From CAJQLB01 sp041392065 (GTDB lineage Bacteria > Bacteroidota > Bacteroidia > Flavobacteriales > Flavobacteriaceae), in NCBI GenBank assembly GCA_041392065.1, contig JAWKMU010000001.1, forward strand, positions 1 to 64,000: a DNA stretch of 64,000 nt, written 5' to 3'. This document shows, piece after piece, positions 1 to 7,482 of this stretch; within the stretch, counting starts at the first letter, position 1, and every line of letters begins with the position of its first letter. The notes beneath the pieces are model-generated. The model worked only from the letters and a program-made list of their open reading frames with translations. It was not told where the DNA came from and did no database searches. Position numbers and translations under genes: made by a program.

Positions 1-698
1 GCATCTGTCAAACCATTTATTTTCTCCAACATTTTTATTTCCTTCAGGTTCAATCCAATCTTCTCTGTTTCTGGAAACTTGATTTTAAACTTTCCTGTTC
101 CAAATGGATACAATTCCTTACTGACTATTTTATCCCTAATCGCACGATTGAATAAAAGACGGATTAAAACCATAACATTCATGGCAGAAGTTTCAGAAAT
201 TGATAACTGTGCTTTCATAAATGTTTTAAACTTTCGAAGAAATCGTTCATCAATTTCTTGGAAGGAAAGTTGCTGCGACTTATTAAACTTTACGATATAA
301 CTAACCCAAGCCGAATCAGTTGAGTGACGATTGATTTTATTTTCTGCCTCCAAGCCTTCCAAGTGTTCTTTGGTATAATCGAAAAAAGTCAAATGAGAAG
401 ATGGGTTGTACAGTTCAGATTTGATTTGTTTTGCAGAGACATCTTTATCTTCAGTTTGGAGAATAATCAAACCTTTTCTAATTTCAGATAGTTTTGTAGA
501 CAAAAGATTGTTCAATTCTATAGAATTTGGACATGACTTTTTAACTTCAATATTTTTTTCATCCCAATCCTCTATATCGATGTAATGTCCAATATGTTTG
601 AAAGTTGAACGTCGATTTTTTGTTATACGAATAGCAAGTGGGTAAAGCCCTTTTGCATTAGGCTTTTTTCGAAGAACTATTTTGGCGTTTGCAGACAT
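1..698 (-). CDS. Tyrosine site-specific recombinase (integrase), N-terminal part, runs off the left edge
   Basis: A minus-strand reading frame begins with ATG at 698 and stays open to base 1, giving 232 codons and no stop. The protein begins MSANAKIVLRKKPNAKG, typical of Bacteroidota mobile-element integrases. An Arm-DNA-binding domain (about residues 1-90, with IRITKNRRSTFKHIG) is followed by a SAM-like core-binding domain (about 100-210, with FFDYTKEHLEG and an ETSAMNVMVLIRLLFNRAI helix). The catalytic domain with the R-H-R-Y residues lies outside the window, so activity cannot be judged. The gene reads away from the tRNA-Leu fragment at 900-957 into the element, as expected for an integrase just inside an attachment site. 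Family assignment is firm; the exact element type is unknown. Confidence 0.87.
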   Translation of the reverse strand, partial: MSANAKIVLRKKPNAKGLYPLAIRITKNRRSTFKHIGHYIDIEDWDEKNIEVKKSCPNSIELNNLLSTKLSEIRKGLIILQTEDKDVSAKQIKSELYNPSSHLTFFDYTKEHLEGLEAENKINRHSTDSAWVSYIVKFNKSQQLSFQEIDERFLRKFKTFMKAQLSISETSAMNVMVLIRLLFNRAIRDKIVSKELYPFGTGKFKIKFPETEKIGLNLKEIKMLEKINGLTD

Positions 699-726
699 TG
701 TTTACCTGTTTGTGAAAGCCAAATCA

Positions 727-806
727 GGTACAACATTTAGTCAAAAATCCACTTTAAAGATAGGCAATTCCTAGGATTTTTGGGTACAACATAGGTACAA
801 CATTTA
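727..806. repeat. Three copies of GGTACAACAT upstream of the integrase
   Basis: Copies lie at 727-739 and 794-806 (both GGTACAACATTTA) and at 783-792 (GGTACAACAT). They fall between the integrase start and the tRNA-derived attachment site. Their position and direct orientation fit arm-type integrase binding sites, or an operator of the integrase gene. Only the repetition is seen; binding is inferred. Confidence 0.55.
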
Positions 807-899
807 TTGAATTTAAATGGTTTTAATTGAAATCAAAAGAAAGCATTAAAAATGCAACTTATTAAAAATCAATTGATTTGACTTTCTTTGGACAAATAT

Positions 900-957
900 A
901 CGCTAGACTTAGGATCTAGTGCCGCAAGGTGTGAGAGTTCGAGTCTCTCCGCCTGTA
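900..957 (+). other. 3' fragment of tRNA-Leu(UAG): probable attachment-site duplication (attR)
   Basis: The sequence has an anticodon stem-loop (CTAGA-CTTAGGA-TCTAG, anticodon TAG), a long type-II variable arm (GTGCCGCAAGGTGT) and a perfect T arm (GAGAG-TTCGAGT-CTCTC), then a 3' acceptor strand. No D arm or 5' acceptor strand precedes it; upstream bases do not fold as a tRNA. It is therefore the 3' part of tRNA-Leu only. Integration into a tRNA 3' end leaves such a remnant at one junction and a restored tRNA at the other, which would lie to the left of this window. Confidence 0.8.
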
Positions 958-967
958 CAAAAGTTAA

Positions 968-997
968 AGCTTCAGTTATTTACTGAGGCTTTTTTTG
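968..997 (+). terminator. Rho-independent terminator after the tRNA-Leu fragment
   Basis: AGCTTCAGT pairs with ACTGAGGCT over nine base pairs (one G-U) around a TATTT loop, followed directly by a run of T. It is presumably the original terminator of the tRNA-Leu gene, kept on the chromosomal side of the junction. Confidence 0.8.
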
Positions 998-1188
998 TTG
1001 ATAGAAGAAATAATTGAAGGACATAATACAGTTAATATATAACTAAACTTAAACAAATCTTTTTCATCTTAAAAAACATTGTCTTAACATATTGCTGAAG
1101 CTTTTTATATGTTTTATCTTTAACAAAAAGAAAAGACAAATAATTTCACTAAAGTTTAATTTTTTATTAAAGACCAAAGGGAAAATTA
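998..1188. other. AT-rich intergenic region before the AraC gene
   Basis: No gene is seen. The region contains TATCTTTA at about 1122, one base off the TAnnTTTG Bacteroidota -7 element, and probably carries the promoter of the AraC-type gene. No convincing -33 element or operator could be identified. Confidence 0.4.
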
Positions 1189-2025
1189 ATGTACTACAAA
1201 CACACCGCAAAAAACGAAGGCTTTTTTGAGTTAATAGATTTAACCTCGCTTAAATATTCATCAAAACAATTTAAAGACGATTGCTACAAAGTAATTTGGG
1301 CAAGAACAGATAGTATTACTTTAGGCGTAGATGGATACAGAATATTTCTTGATAAAAACCACCTGCTTTTTCTTTCGCCGTTTAATTCTTTTGAGTTTGA
1401 AATTGAAAATAAAGACATTTTAATCTACTCGTTTAACCGTGAGTTTTACTGCATTAGAGACCACGATGCCGAGGTGTCTTGCAACGGATTTCTATTTTTA
1501 GGTTCATCTTCGCCATTGGTTGTAGAATTATCAGAAAAAGAACAAAGAAGCTTCGACTTACATTACGAATTCTTTATTGAAGAGTTTGAAACCATGGACC
1601 ACTTACAAGGTGAAATGTTATTGGTTTTATTGAAAAGGCTTCTTATAAAATCGGTGAGAATCGCCCGAAAACTCTTGCCAGAAGACGATATGCCACAAAC
1701 AAAATTGGATACCATTAGAAAGTTTAACCTTTTGGTAGAAGAACATTTTAGGGAAAAACATCAAGTAAGCGAATATGCCGATTTAATGTTTGTAACTCCA
1801 AAATCGCTATCCAATTTATTTGCTCGTTATTTCCATAAATCTCCTCTAAGAGTCATTAACGAACGCCTTATTTTAGAAGCCAAACGCCTGTTGGAGTTTT
1901 CAGATAAAAATGTAAACGAAATTGCCTACACACTCGGTTTTAAAGAATTGTCTCACTTCTCAAAATTCTTTAAAACCCATGTTGGTATTGCACCAACCGA
2001 TTATCAGCAAAAATACGTAAAGTAG
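1189..2025 (+). CDS. AraC-family transcriptional regulator
   Basis: A 278-residue protein. The C-terminal part (about 170-278) is a double helix-turn-helix AraC domain: SEYADLMFVTPKSLSNLF for the first helix pair, and NEIAYTLGFKELSHFSKFFK followed by GIAPTDYQQKY for the second, with the usual ending motif. The N-terminal 160 residues resemble a cupin-like effector domain (SITLGVDGYRIFLDKNHLLFL, LLFLSPFNSFEFEI) without recognisable ligand residues. It stands alone upstream of the redox gene run, 204 bases before msrB in the same direction, so it is a plausible regulator of that block, but no target site was found. The effector is unknown. Confidence 0.88.
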   Translation: MYYKHTAKNEGFFELIDLTSLKYSSKQFKDDCYKVIWARTDSITLGVDGYRIFLDKNHLLFLSPFNSFEFEIENKDILIYSFNREFYCIRDHDAEVSCNGFLFLGSSSPLVVELSEKEQRSFDLHYEFFIEEFETMDHLQGEMLLVLLKRLLIKSVRIARKLLPEDDMPQTKLDTIRKFNLLVEEHFREKHQVSEYADLMFVTPKSLSNLFARYFHKSPLRVINERLILEAKRLLEFSDKNVNEIAYTLGFKELSHFSKFFKTHVGIAPTDYQQKYVK

Positions 2026-2198
2026 GAAAAATATATAAATAAAAAGGCAGTTAAAGGCAATTTTCAGCTGTAATTTATCTTAATCATTAGCGACTTACAA
2101 ATAGTAAAATCGCATGGTTGTTTGTGTGTTAATTTCAGAAAAGAAATATATACAACCCAACGTGTGTAATTAATAACGATAAATACCCTAACCTAAAG

Positions 2199-2206
2199 TA
2201 AATTTG
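2199..2206 (+). promoter_or_regulatory. Candidate -7 element (TAAATTTG) of msrB
   Basis: TAAATTTG matches the TAnnTTTG -7 consensus of the Bacteroidota housekeeping sigma factor and ends 23 bases before the msrB start. No good TTTG -33 element lies at the expected distance, so this is tentative. Confidence 0.4.
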
Positions 2207-2229
2207 CAATAACAAATACAAACAATAAA

Positions 2230-2703
2230 ATGGAAAACACAAAAGATACAAAAATGTTAAACTGGGCAGATGTAATTAGATTCGCAACTCATGGTAACCC
2301 AACACCAGATAGACGTGTTGAAAAAACCGAAGCCGAATGGAGAGATATTTTAACCTCAGAACAATTTAGAATCACTCGTAAAAAAGGTACCGAAGCACCA
2401 CACTCTGGAGCATTGTGTAGCATTTACGAAGCAGGGAAATACAACTGTGTATGTTGTGACACACCGCTATTCGATTCTACTATAAAATTCAACTCTGGTA
2501 CAGGTTGGCCAAGTTTTACACAACCTATTAAAGAAAACGCTATTAAGTACGAAAAAGACACCTCTTTTGGTATGGTTCGCGTAGAAGTTATGTGTAATAC
2601 TTGCGATGCACACCAAGGACACGTTTTTCCTGATGGTCCAGCACCAAGCGGATTGCGTTATTGTATAAACAGTGAAGCGCTACAGCTTCAAAAAGAAGAT
2701 TAA
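2230..2703 (+). CDS. msrB: Peptide-methionine (R)-S-oxide reductase MsrB
   Basis: This 157-residue protein reduces the R epimer of methionine sulfoxide in proteins using a catalytic cysteine recycled by thioredoxin. It carries the two zinc CxxC motifs (YNCVCCDTPLF and MCNTCDAHQGHVF), the family signature GTGWPSF, and the catalytic RYCINSEAL motif near the C-terminus. Length is normal for a free-standing MsrB with a short N-terminal extension and there is no signal peptide, so it is cytosolic. It begins after a candidate -7 element and is followed 12 bases later by msrA, so both stereoisomers are probably repaired from one transcript. Confidence 0.96.
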   Translation: MENTKDTKMLNWADVIRFATHGNPTPDRRVEKTEAEWRDILTSEQFRITRKKGTEAPHSGALCSIYEAGKYNCVCCDTPLFDSTIKFNSGTGWPSFTQPIKENAIKYEKDTSFGMVRVEVMCNTCDAHQGHVFPDGPAPSGLRYCINSEALQLQKED

Positions 2704-2715
2704 GGAGAACATAAA

Positions 2716-3258
2716 ATGCAAACTAATTTAGAAGTAATGACCGTTGGAGGAGGTTGCTTCTGGTGTATAGAAGCCATTTTTCAACAAATAAAAGGTGTAG
2801 AAAAAGTAGTTTCTGGCTACACTGGTGGCGATTGCCCTGGAAATCCTACCTATAGAGAAGTGTGCTCTGGCAGAACAGGTCATGCAGAAGTAGTGCAGGT
2901 GAGTTTTGATGCTTCGGTGATTAGTTACGAAGAGCTGTTGCTTATTTTTATGACCAGTCACGACCCAACAACTCTAAACCAGCAAGGTGCAGATGTAGGT
3001 ACGCAATATCGTTCGGTGATTTATTATCATAATAATGAGCAAAAGGAAATCATTGACGAGGTTATAAAACAATTGAACTCTTATTTCGACAATAAAATTG
3101 TAACCGAAGTAAGTCCGGCAGCCACATTTTATGCCGCTGAAGACTATCACCAAAACTATTACAACCAAAACAGCAGCGAATGGTATTGTAGCTTTGTAAT
3201 AACAACAAAGCTTAACAAACTACGCAAGATGTATGCCGATAAATTAAAGGCTGCTTAA
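2716..3258 (+). CDS. msrA: Peptide-methionine (S)-S-oxide reductase MsrA (first copy)
   Basis: A 180-residue enzyme that reduces the S epimer of methionine sulfoxide. The active-site motif GGGCFWCIEAIF is at residues 11-22, followed by GYTGGDCPGNPTYREVCSG, TGHAEVVQV, the QGADVGTQYRSVIYY segment and AEDYHQNYYNQN, all expected in an active MsrA. No signal peptide is present, so it is cytosolic. The start lies 12 bases downstream of msrB behind AAGGAGAAC, one of the few purine-rich ribosome-binding sequences in this window. A hairpin follows the stop. Confidence 0.96.
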   Translation: MQTNLEVMTVGGGCFWCIEAIFQQIKGVEKVVSGYTGGDCPGNPTYREVCSGRTGHAEVVQVSFDASVISYEELLLIFMTSHDPTTLNQQGADVGTQYRSVIYYHNNEQKEIIDEVIKQLNSYFDNKIVTEVSPAATFYAAEDYHQNYYNQNSSEWYCSFVITTKLNKLRKMYADKLKAA

Positions 3259-3271
3259 ACTTTCTTGCAGA

Positions 3272-3331
3272 GAACTTTTGCATGTAAAAGTTCCTCTATA
3301 TATAATTTTGTGAAGGGAAAATTTTCCCTTC
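3272..3331. repeat. Hairpin and perfect palindrome between msrA and the thioredoxin-like gene
   Basis: GAACTTTT (3272-3279) pairs with AAAAGTTC (3286-3293) around a six-base loop. A second, separate perfect 20-base palindrome (GAAGGGAAAA plus its complement) occupies 3312-3331, 20 bases before the next start codon. Neither is followed by a T run, so they are not classic terminators. The palindrome could be an operator or an RNA hairpin covering the leader. Confidence 0.5.
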
Positions 3332-3351
3332 GCAGAACAACTTAAGTAACA

Positions 3352-3915
3352 ATGAGAAACATATTAATAATCTTGTTGCTATGGACAACATTTGCCCAAG
3401 CACAAGACATTTCAAAAGATATAAAAATGAAAAGCACAATTGAAAAAGAAGTATTTAAAGCACCAGAATTCTTTGTAAAAGACTGGATTGATGCCAACGG
3501 AAACAAAACCGAACAAATTAAACTATCTGACTTTGATGGAAAATTTAAAGTGGTGTATTGTTTTCAAAGTTGGTGTCCGGGTTGCCACAGTATAGGCTTA
3601 CCAAACCTTAAAAAAATGGTAACCGAACTTGAAGGAAACGATAAGATAGCTTTTCTGGCTGTACAATCCGTTTTTGAAGGTCATCACGCCAATACCTATG
3701 ACAAAATGGTTGAAACCCAAAAAAAATACGACTTAAAAATACCTTTTGGGCACGATGCAGGAGACAATGGTAAATCACGTTCCAACATCATGACCAATTA
3801 TAGAACTGGTGGTACACCATGGTTTATCTTTATAGACCAAAACAACAATGTAGTATTTGCCGATTTTCATTTAAACGTAGATGCTGCCATAGAATTTTTA
3901 AAAAGCATAAAATAA
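3352..3915 (+). CDS. Exported thioredoxin-like protein with CPGC active site
   Basis: A 187-residue protein beginning with a signal peptide (MRNILIILLLWTTFAQAQ) and then a thioredoxin/TlpA-like fold. The redox motif is SWCPGCHSIGLPNL around residue 77, with RTGGTPWFIFID as the cis-proline segment. A conserved histidine-containing loop (FEGHHANTY) is typical of Bacteroidota peroxiredoxin-like relatives. It probably acts in the periplasm on disulfides or peroxides; the substrate is unknown. It is followed after one base by the glutaredoxin-acetyltransferase gene and is probably co-transcribed with it. A second, cytosolic relative with CPGC lies at 12989-13450. Confidence 0.85.
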   Translation: MRNILIILLLWTTFAQAQDISKDIKMKSTIEKEVFKAPEFFVKDWIDANGNKTEQIKLSDFDGKFKVVYCFQSWCPGCHSIGLPNLKKMVTELEGNDKIAFLAVQSVFEGHHANTYDKMVETQKKYDLKIPFGHDAGDNGKSRSNIMTNYRTGGTPWFIFIDQNNNVVFADFHLNVDAAIEFLKSIK

Positions 3916-3916
3916 A

Positions 3917-4447
3917 ATGAGACCTATTCTGCCAATAAAACTGTATGGGGCAAACGGATGCCACAAAACGCACTATTACCAATTGGTATTGGATAAAATC
4001 GGTTTGCCTTATCAGTTTTTGGATGTAGAAGCTAATGAAGATCACGCCGAAGAACTGCGTGGTCTTTACGAAAACCGAAAACTTAATTTTCCCACCATTA
4101 CTATTGGGAAAAAAAAGTTGCGCAACCCATATAAGAAAGATATTATAAAATGGATTAACAAATTAATACCACAACAATTGGACATACAACATAATAAAGA
4201 CAACCAACGCTTTACTTTGGATATTAATGGTGAAGAAGCCAAAGTAGATTACCTCGTTAAACACGATAAATTGTATTTAGTGCATTCCGAAGTACCCTAT
4301 AATTTAAGAGGTCGCGGTATTGGTAAAGAGTTGGTATTAAAAACCTTTGAAAGATTAACCGAAGAAGGTTATAAAGCTGTAGCTGTTTGCAACTATATAA
4401 AAGCGGTAAAAAACCGTGACCCTTATTGGAGTAAAATAATTGAATAA
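3917..4447 (+). CDS. Glutaredoxin-like domain fused to a small GNAT acetyltransferase domain
   Basis: A 176-residue two-domain protein. Residues 5-85 look like glutaredoxin: YGANGCHKTHYYQLVLDKIG holds a single active cysteine (C15, motif CHKT, monothiol type), followed by YQFLDVEANED and the cis-proline segment NFPTITIGKKK. Residues 92-176 resemble the short YjdJ/NATD1-type GNAT domain: FTLDINGEEAKVDYLV, VPYNLRGRGIGKELVLKTF with the acetyl-CoA loop RGRGIG, and a C-terminal NYIKAVKNRDPYW. It lies one base after the thioredoxin-like gene and overlaps the next gene by eight bases, so it is part of a tight operon. Domain calls are by motif. The acceptor of the acetyl group and the reason for the fusion are unknown. 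Confidence 0.8.
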   Translation: MRPILPIKLYGANGCHKTHYYQLVLDKIGLPYQFLDVEANEDHAEELRGLYENRKLNFPTITIGKKKLRNPYKKDIIKWINKLIPQQLDIQHNKDNQRFTLDINGEEAKVDYLVKHDKLYLVHSEVPYNLRGRGIGKELVLKTFERLTEEGYKAVAVCNYIKAVKNRDPYWSKIIE

Positions 4448-5351
4448 AGAAGAAAGGATTACAAAAATGAAAACCTTGGACCACTCAAGTATAAAAGCAC
4501 TTATAAGTCTTTTGGAAGACCCAAGTGATCAAATATATACAGAAATTAGAGAAACCATATTTGCTTTAGGTAGTGACGGCATAAAACCCTTGCATGAAGC
4601 CTTTAATAACAGTGAAAATGATTTGCAAAAAGAACGCATTGCCGAAATACTGGACAACCTAAAGCTCGATAGCATAAAAGAAAATTTAAACTATTGGAAA
4701 GATTTTAATCATACCGATTTGCTTTCAGGACTTATTCAAATTGCAAAATATGGTTACCCGGATTTAGATGAAAACACAATAAAAGAATCGCTCAACACTA
4801 TTGAAGACGATATACGTTCAAAAATTTCTGGAAAATCAAATGAAGAAATTGCACACATACTAAACCAAGTTATTTTGTACGACCATGGTTTTAATGGCAA
4901 TATTCGCAATTATTCAGGAATTAATAATTCCTTCATCAATAAAATAATCGAAAACAAGATAAGTAACCCTATTGGTTTGTCTATCATCTATTTAATTATA
5001 ACAGAGCGACTGGATTTACCTATAGTTGGCATTAATTCGCCAGGGCATTTTATTCTTGGGTATGCCAACGATTACTTTTCGTATGATGATGTAGAAAACG
5101 GAACCGTAATAGAAAACATAGACTTTTACATAGACCCATTTAATAACGGGAAACTTATTTATCCAGACGATTATGTTGTGTGGTTGCAACAAGTCCCATA
5201 TAAACTGGAAGACAAAAAATATTTGCCAGCAACCAATATTGCCATTGTAAAACGTGTAATGAACAATTTAATTTATGCACTTTTTACAACTGGAGAAAAG
5301 CGTACAGCAAAAAAACTGCTGGATATTAATGAAGCGTTAAGTGTTGATTAG
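4440..5351 (+). CDS. SirB1/transglutaminase-like family protein
   Basis: A 303-residue cytosolic protein. The N-terminal 100 residues are helical (LISLLEDPSDQIYTEIRETIF, with a HEAT-like look). The middle contains a SirB1-type transglutaminase-like core, recognisable from NPIGLSIIYLIITERLDLPIVGINSPGHFILGY and YIDPFNNGKLI. SirB1-family members usually lack a clear enzymatic assignment. The start codon overlaps the end of the glutaredoxin-acetyltransferase gene. A C-terminal tetratricopeptide-like helix pair is plausible (MNNLIYALFTTGEKRTAKKLL). Function is unknown beyond family. Confidence 0.75.
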   Translation: MNKEERITKMKTLDHSSIKALISLLEDPSDQIYTEIRETIFALGSDGIKPLHEAFNNSENDLQKERIAEILDNLKLDSIKENLNYWKDFNHTDLLSGLIQIAKYGYPDLDENTIKESLNTIEDDIRSKISGKSNEEIAHILNQVILYDHGFNGNIRNYSGINNSFINKIIENKISNPIGLSIIYLIITERLDLPIVGINSPGHFILGYANDYFSYDDVENGTVIENIDFYIDPFNNGKLIYPDDYVVWLQQVPYKLEDKKYLPATNIAIVKRVMNNLIYALFTTGEKRTAKKLLDINEALSVD

Positions 5352-5406
5352 TAATTCAACTCTTTTGCAAAAGACTTATATTTAATTTTATAAACATATC
5401 AATCAG

Positions 5407-6978
5407 GTGACTTTAAACCTCAACATAAAAGACAAGTTCAACAAAGAGCTTCCTGCAGATCCAAATAAAAACAATACCAGAAGACAAGTTGTAGAATCGT
5501 GTTTTTCTTATGCGCAACCTAAAAAAACGGCAAGTCCTAAAATGCTTCATATTAGTAAGGAAATGTTGAAAACGTTGGGTTTAACAGAAAAAGATGCAAA
5601 AACCGAAGATTTCTTAAATGTTTTTACGGGAAATTCAGTGTTGTCAAAAACCAATCCCTATGCCATGTGTTACGGCGGACACCAATTTGGCAATTGGGCC
5701 GGACAATTAGGAGATGGTAGAGCGATTAATTTATGCGAAGTTGAACACAACCATAAAAACTGGGCATTACAATTAAAAGGTGCTGGCGAAACACCATACT
5801 CTCGTAGTGCAGATGGTTTGGCTGTACTTCGTTCTTCTATTAGAGAATATTTATGTAGCGAGGCTATGCATCATTTGGGAATCCCAACAACCAGAGCTTT
5901 GTCTTTGGCGTTAAGTGGTGACCAAGTGTTGCGTGATGTATTGTACGATGGCAATCCTGATTTTGAGAAAGGTGCCATAGTTTGTCGTACAGCCGAATCG
6001 TTTATTCGTTTTGGGAATTTTGAAATTTTTGCTTCAAGAGGCGATACTAAAACCTTAAAAAAGTTGGCAGATTATACCATAAAATATCACTTTTCACATT
6101 TAGGCGAACCTTCAAAAGACACTTATTTGGCATTTTTTAAAGAAGTAGCTAACCGAAGTTTGGAAATGGTGATGCACTGGCAACGTGTAGGTTTTGTACA
6201 TGGTGTAATGAATACCGATAACATCTCAATCCTTGGGCTTACCATAGATTTCGGACCCTATGGTTGGTTAGAAGGTTACGACCATGGATGGACACCAAAC
6301 ACTACCGACAGACAGTTTAAACGCTATCGTTACGGCACGCAACCACAAATTGTACTTTGGAATCTGTTGCAATTGGCTAATGCTTTGTATCTATTAATTG
6401 AAGAAGCGGATGCTTTGGAGCAAGTGCTACATCAATATAGAGATGATGAAGCTGTGGCCTATTTAGATATGATGCGAAGCAAATTAGGCCTAACTAATAA
6501 TGCTGAAGGCGATGAAGAGCTTATAAAAGATTTAGAAAGAATTCTTCAGTTAACGGAAACTGATATGACTATTTTCTTTAGAAAATTGGCAGAATTCAAA
6601 AAATCGCAACCAGAAGAAGGCTTAAATATCATTTCTCAATCATTTTACGAACCATACGATTTAAAAGATGCAGCCATTACCGAAAACTGGGAAAAATGGT
6701 TTGCAAAGTATAGCGAACGTTTGTTGGTAGAATCGTTGTCAGACAATCAACGCAAAACGGAAATGAACAAAGTAAACCCAAAATACGTATTGCGAAATTA
6801 CATGGCGCAACTGGCTATAGATGATGCAGATAAAGGCGATTATAAATTGATTGATGAATTATTTCAATTACTTAAAAAGCCTTATGACGAACAACCTGAA
6901 AACAAAAAATGGTTTGCTAAACGCCCCGAATGGGCAAGACATAAAGTAGGCTGTTCAATGCTGTCTTGTAGCTCATAA
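5407..6978 (+). CDS. selO: Protein adenylyltransferase SelO (YdiU/UPF0061 family), GTG start
   Basis: A 523-residue pseudokinase-fold enzyme that in other bacteria transfers AMP to Ser, Thr or Tyr of redox-related proteins. Signature segments are YGGHQFGNWAGQLGDGRA, LKGAGETPYSRSADG, LRSSIREYLCSEAMHHLGIP and HGVMNTDNISILGLTIDFGP (metal and nucleotide site). The protein ends in the family's cysteine-rich tail (GCSMLSCSS), where some eukaryotic homologues place selenocysteine. The first in-frame start is GTG at 5407, and N-terminal similarity supports it. Known SelO is linked to oxidative stress and glutathionylation, which suits the surrounding redox genes. Confidence 0.94.
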   Translation: MTLNLNIKDKFNKELPADPNKNNTRRQVVESCFSYAQPKKTASPKMLHISKEMLKTLGLTEKDAKTEDFLNVFTGNSVLSKTNPYAMCYGGHQFGNWAGQLGDGRAINLCEVEHNHKNWALQLKGAGETPYSRSADGLAVLRSSIREYLCSEAMHHLGIPTTRALSLALSGDQVLRDVLYDGNPDFEKGAIVCRTAESFIRFGNFEIFASRGDTKTLKKLADYTIKYHFSHLGEPSKDTYLAFFKEVANRSLEMVMHWQRVGFVHGVMNTDNISILGLTIDFGPYGWLEGYDHGWTPNTTDRQFKRYRYGTQPQIVLWNLLQLANALYLLIEEADALEQVLHQYRDDEAVAYLDMMRSKLGLTNNAEGDEELIKDLERILQLTETDMTIFFRKLAEFKKSQPEEGLNIISQSFYEPYDLKDAAITENWEKWFAKYSERLLVESLSDNQRKTEMNKVNPKYVLRNYMAQLAIDDADKGDYKLIDELFQLLKKPYDEQPENKKWFAKRPEWARHKVGCSMLSCSS

Positions 6979-7030
6979 ATATTAAAATAAAAATGTTAAA
7001 TTGAAATACTAAAAAATCATTAAACAAAAC

Positions 7031-7474
7031 ATGGATAAACAAAAAATTAAAAATGCATTAATTGCATTAGAAAAGCATCATATTGATGCAGCAGAAATGA
7101 AATACGAAGATTTTTTAAAAGGAAATCTATTAGATAAAACCGAAGTGGTAGATGATGACGACCAATCGCACCACAGACAAAGCATAGAAATTTCAGACCA
7201 ACTGGAAGAACAAGTACATGTTCATGTAGAACACTTGGAAGCCATCAACAAAATTTCGTTTGAAGAAACTGATACCGTTGGTCCTGGAGCTGTAGTAAGC
7301 GTAAATGGACGTTGTATGATTGTAGCAGTTTCAAAACCACCGTTTAAGGTTGGCGATAGAGATTTCTTGGGAATTTCAACCCAAGCACCAATTTATAAAG
7401 AACTTGAAGGCAAAAAAGCTGGCGACAGTTTCACCTTTAATAATATGAATTTTACCATAGAAGCGGTAAATTAA
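7031..7474 (+). CDS. GreA/GreB-like C-terminal domain protein
   Basis: A 147-residue protein. The C-terminal 80 residues resemble the FKBP-like C-domain of transcript cleavage factors (DTVGPGAVVSVNGRCMIVAVSK, then GISTQAPIYKELEGKKAGDSF, matching the usual SPxSPIGxALxGKxxGD pattern). The N-terminus is a short helical segment, not the full coiled-coil finger, so transcript cleavage as in GreA is unlikely. An acidic patch (VVDDDDQSHHRQS) lies in the middle. It could bind RNA polymerase without cleavage activity. It sits between selO and the glycosylase-like gene, with eight bases to the next start. Confidence 0.72.
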   Translation: MDKQKIKNALIALEKHHIDAAEMKYEDFLKGNLLDKTEVVDDDDQSHHRQSIEISDQLEEQVHVHVEHLEAINKISFEETDTVGPGAVVSVNGRCMIVAVSKPPFKVGDRDFLGISTQAPIYKELEGKKAGDSFTFNNMNFTIEAVN

Positions 7475-7482
7475 TTTTAGCG

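Noticed and set aside
79..300. Plus-strand open frame of 73 residues
   Set aside because: It lies opposite the integrase coding sequence and has no recognisable motif; it is a shadow frame.
900..957. Complete tRNA-Leu gene
   Set aside because: Only the anticodon arm to the 3' end is present; no D arm or 5' acceptor strand can be folded from upstream bases.
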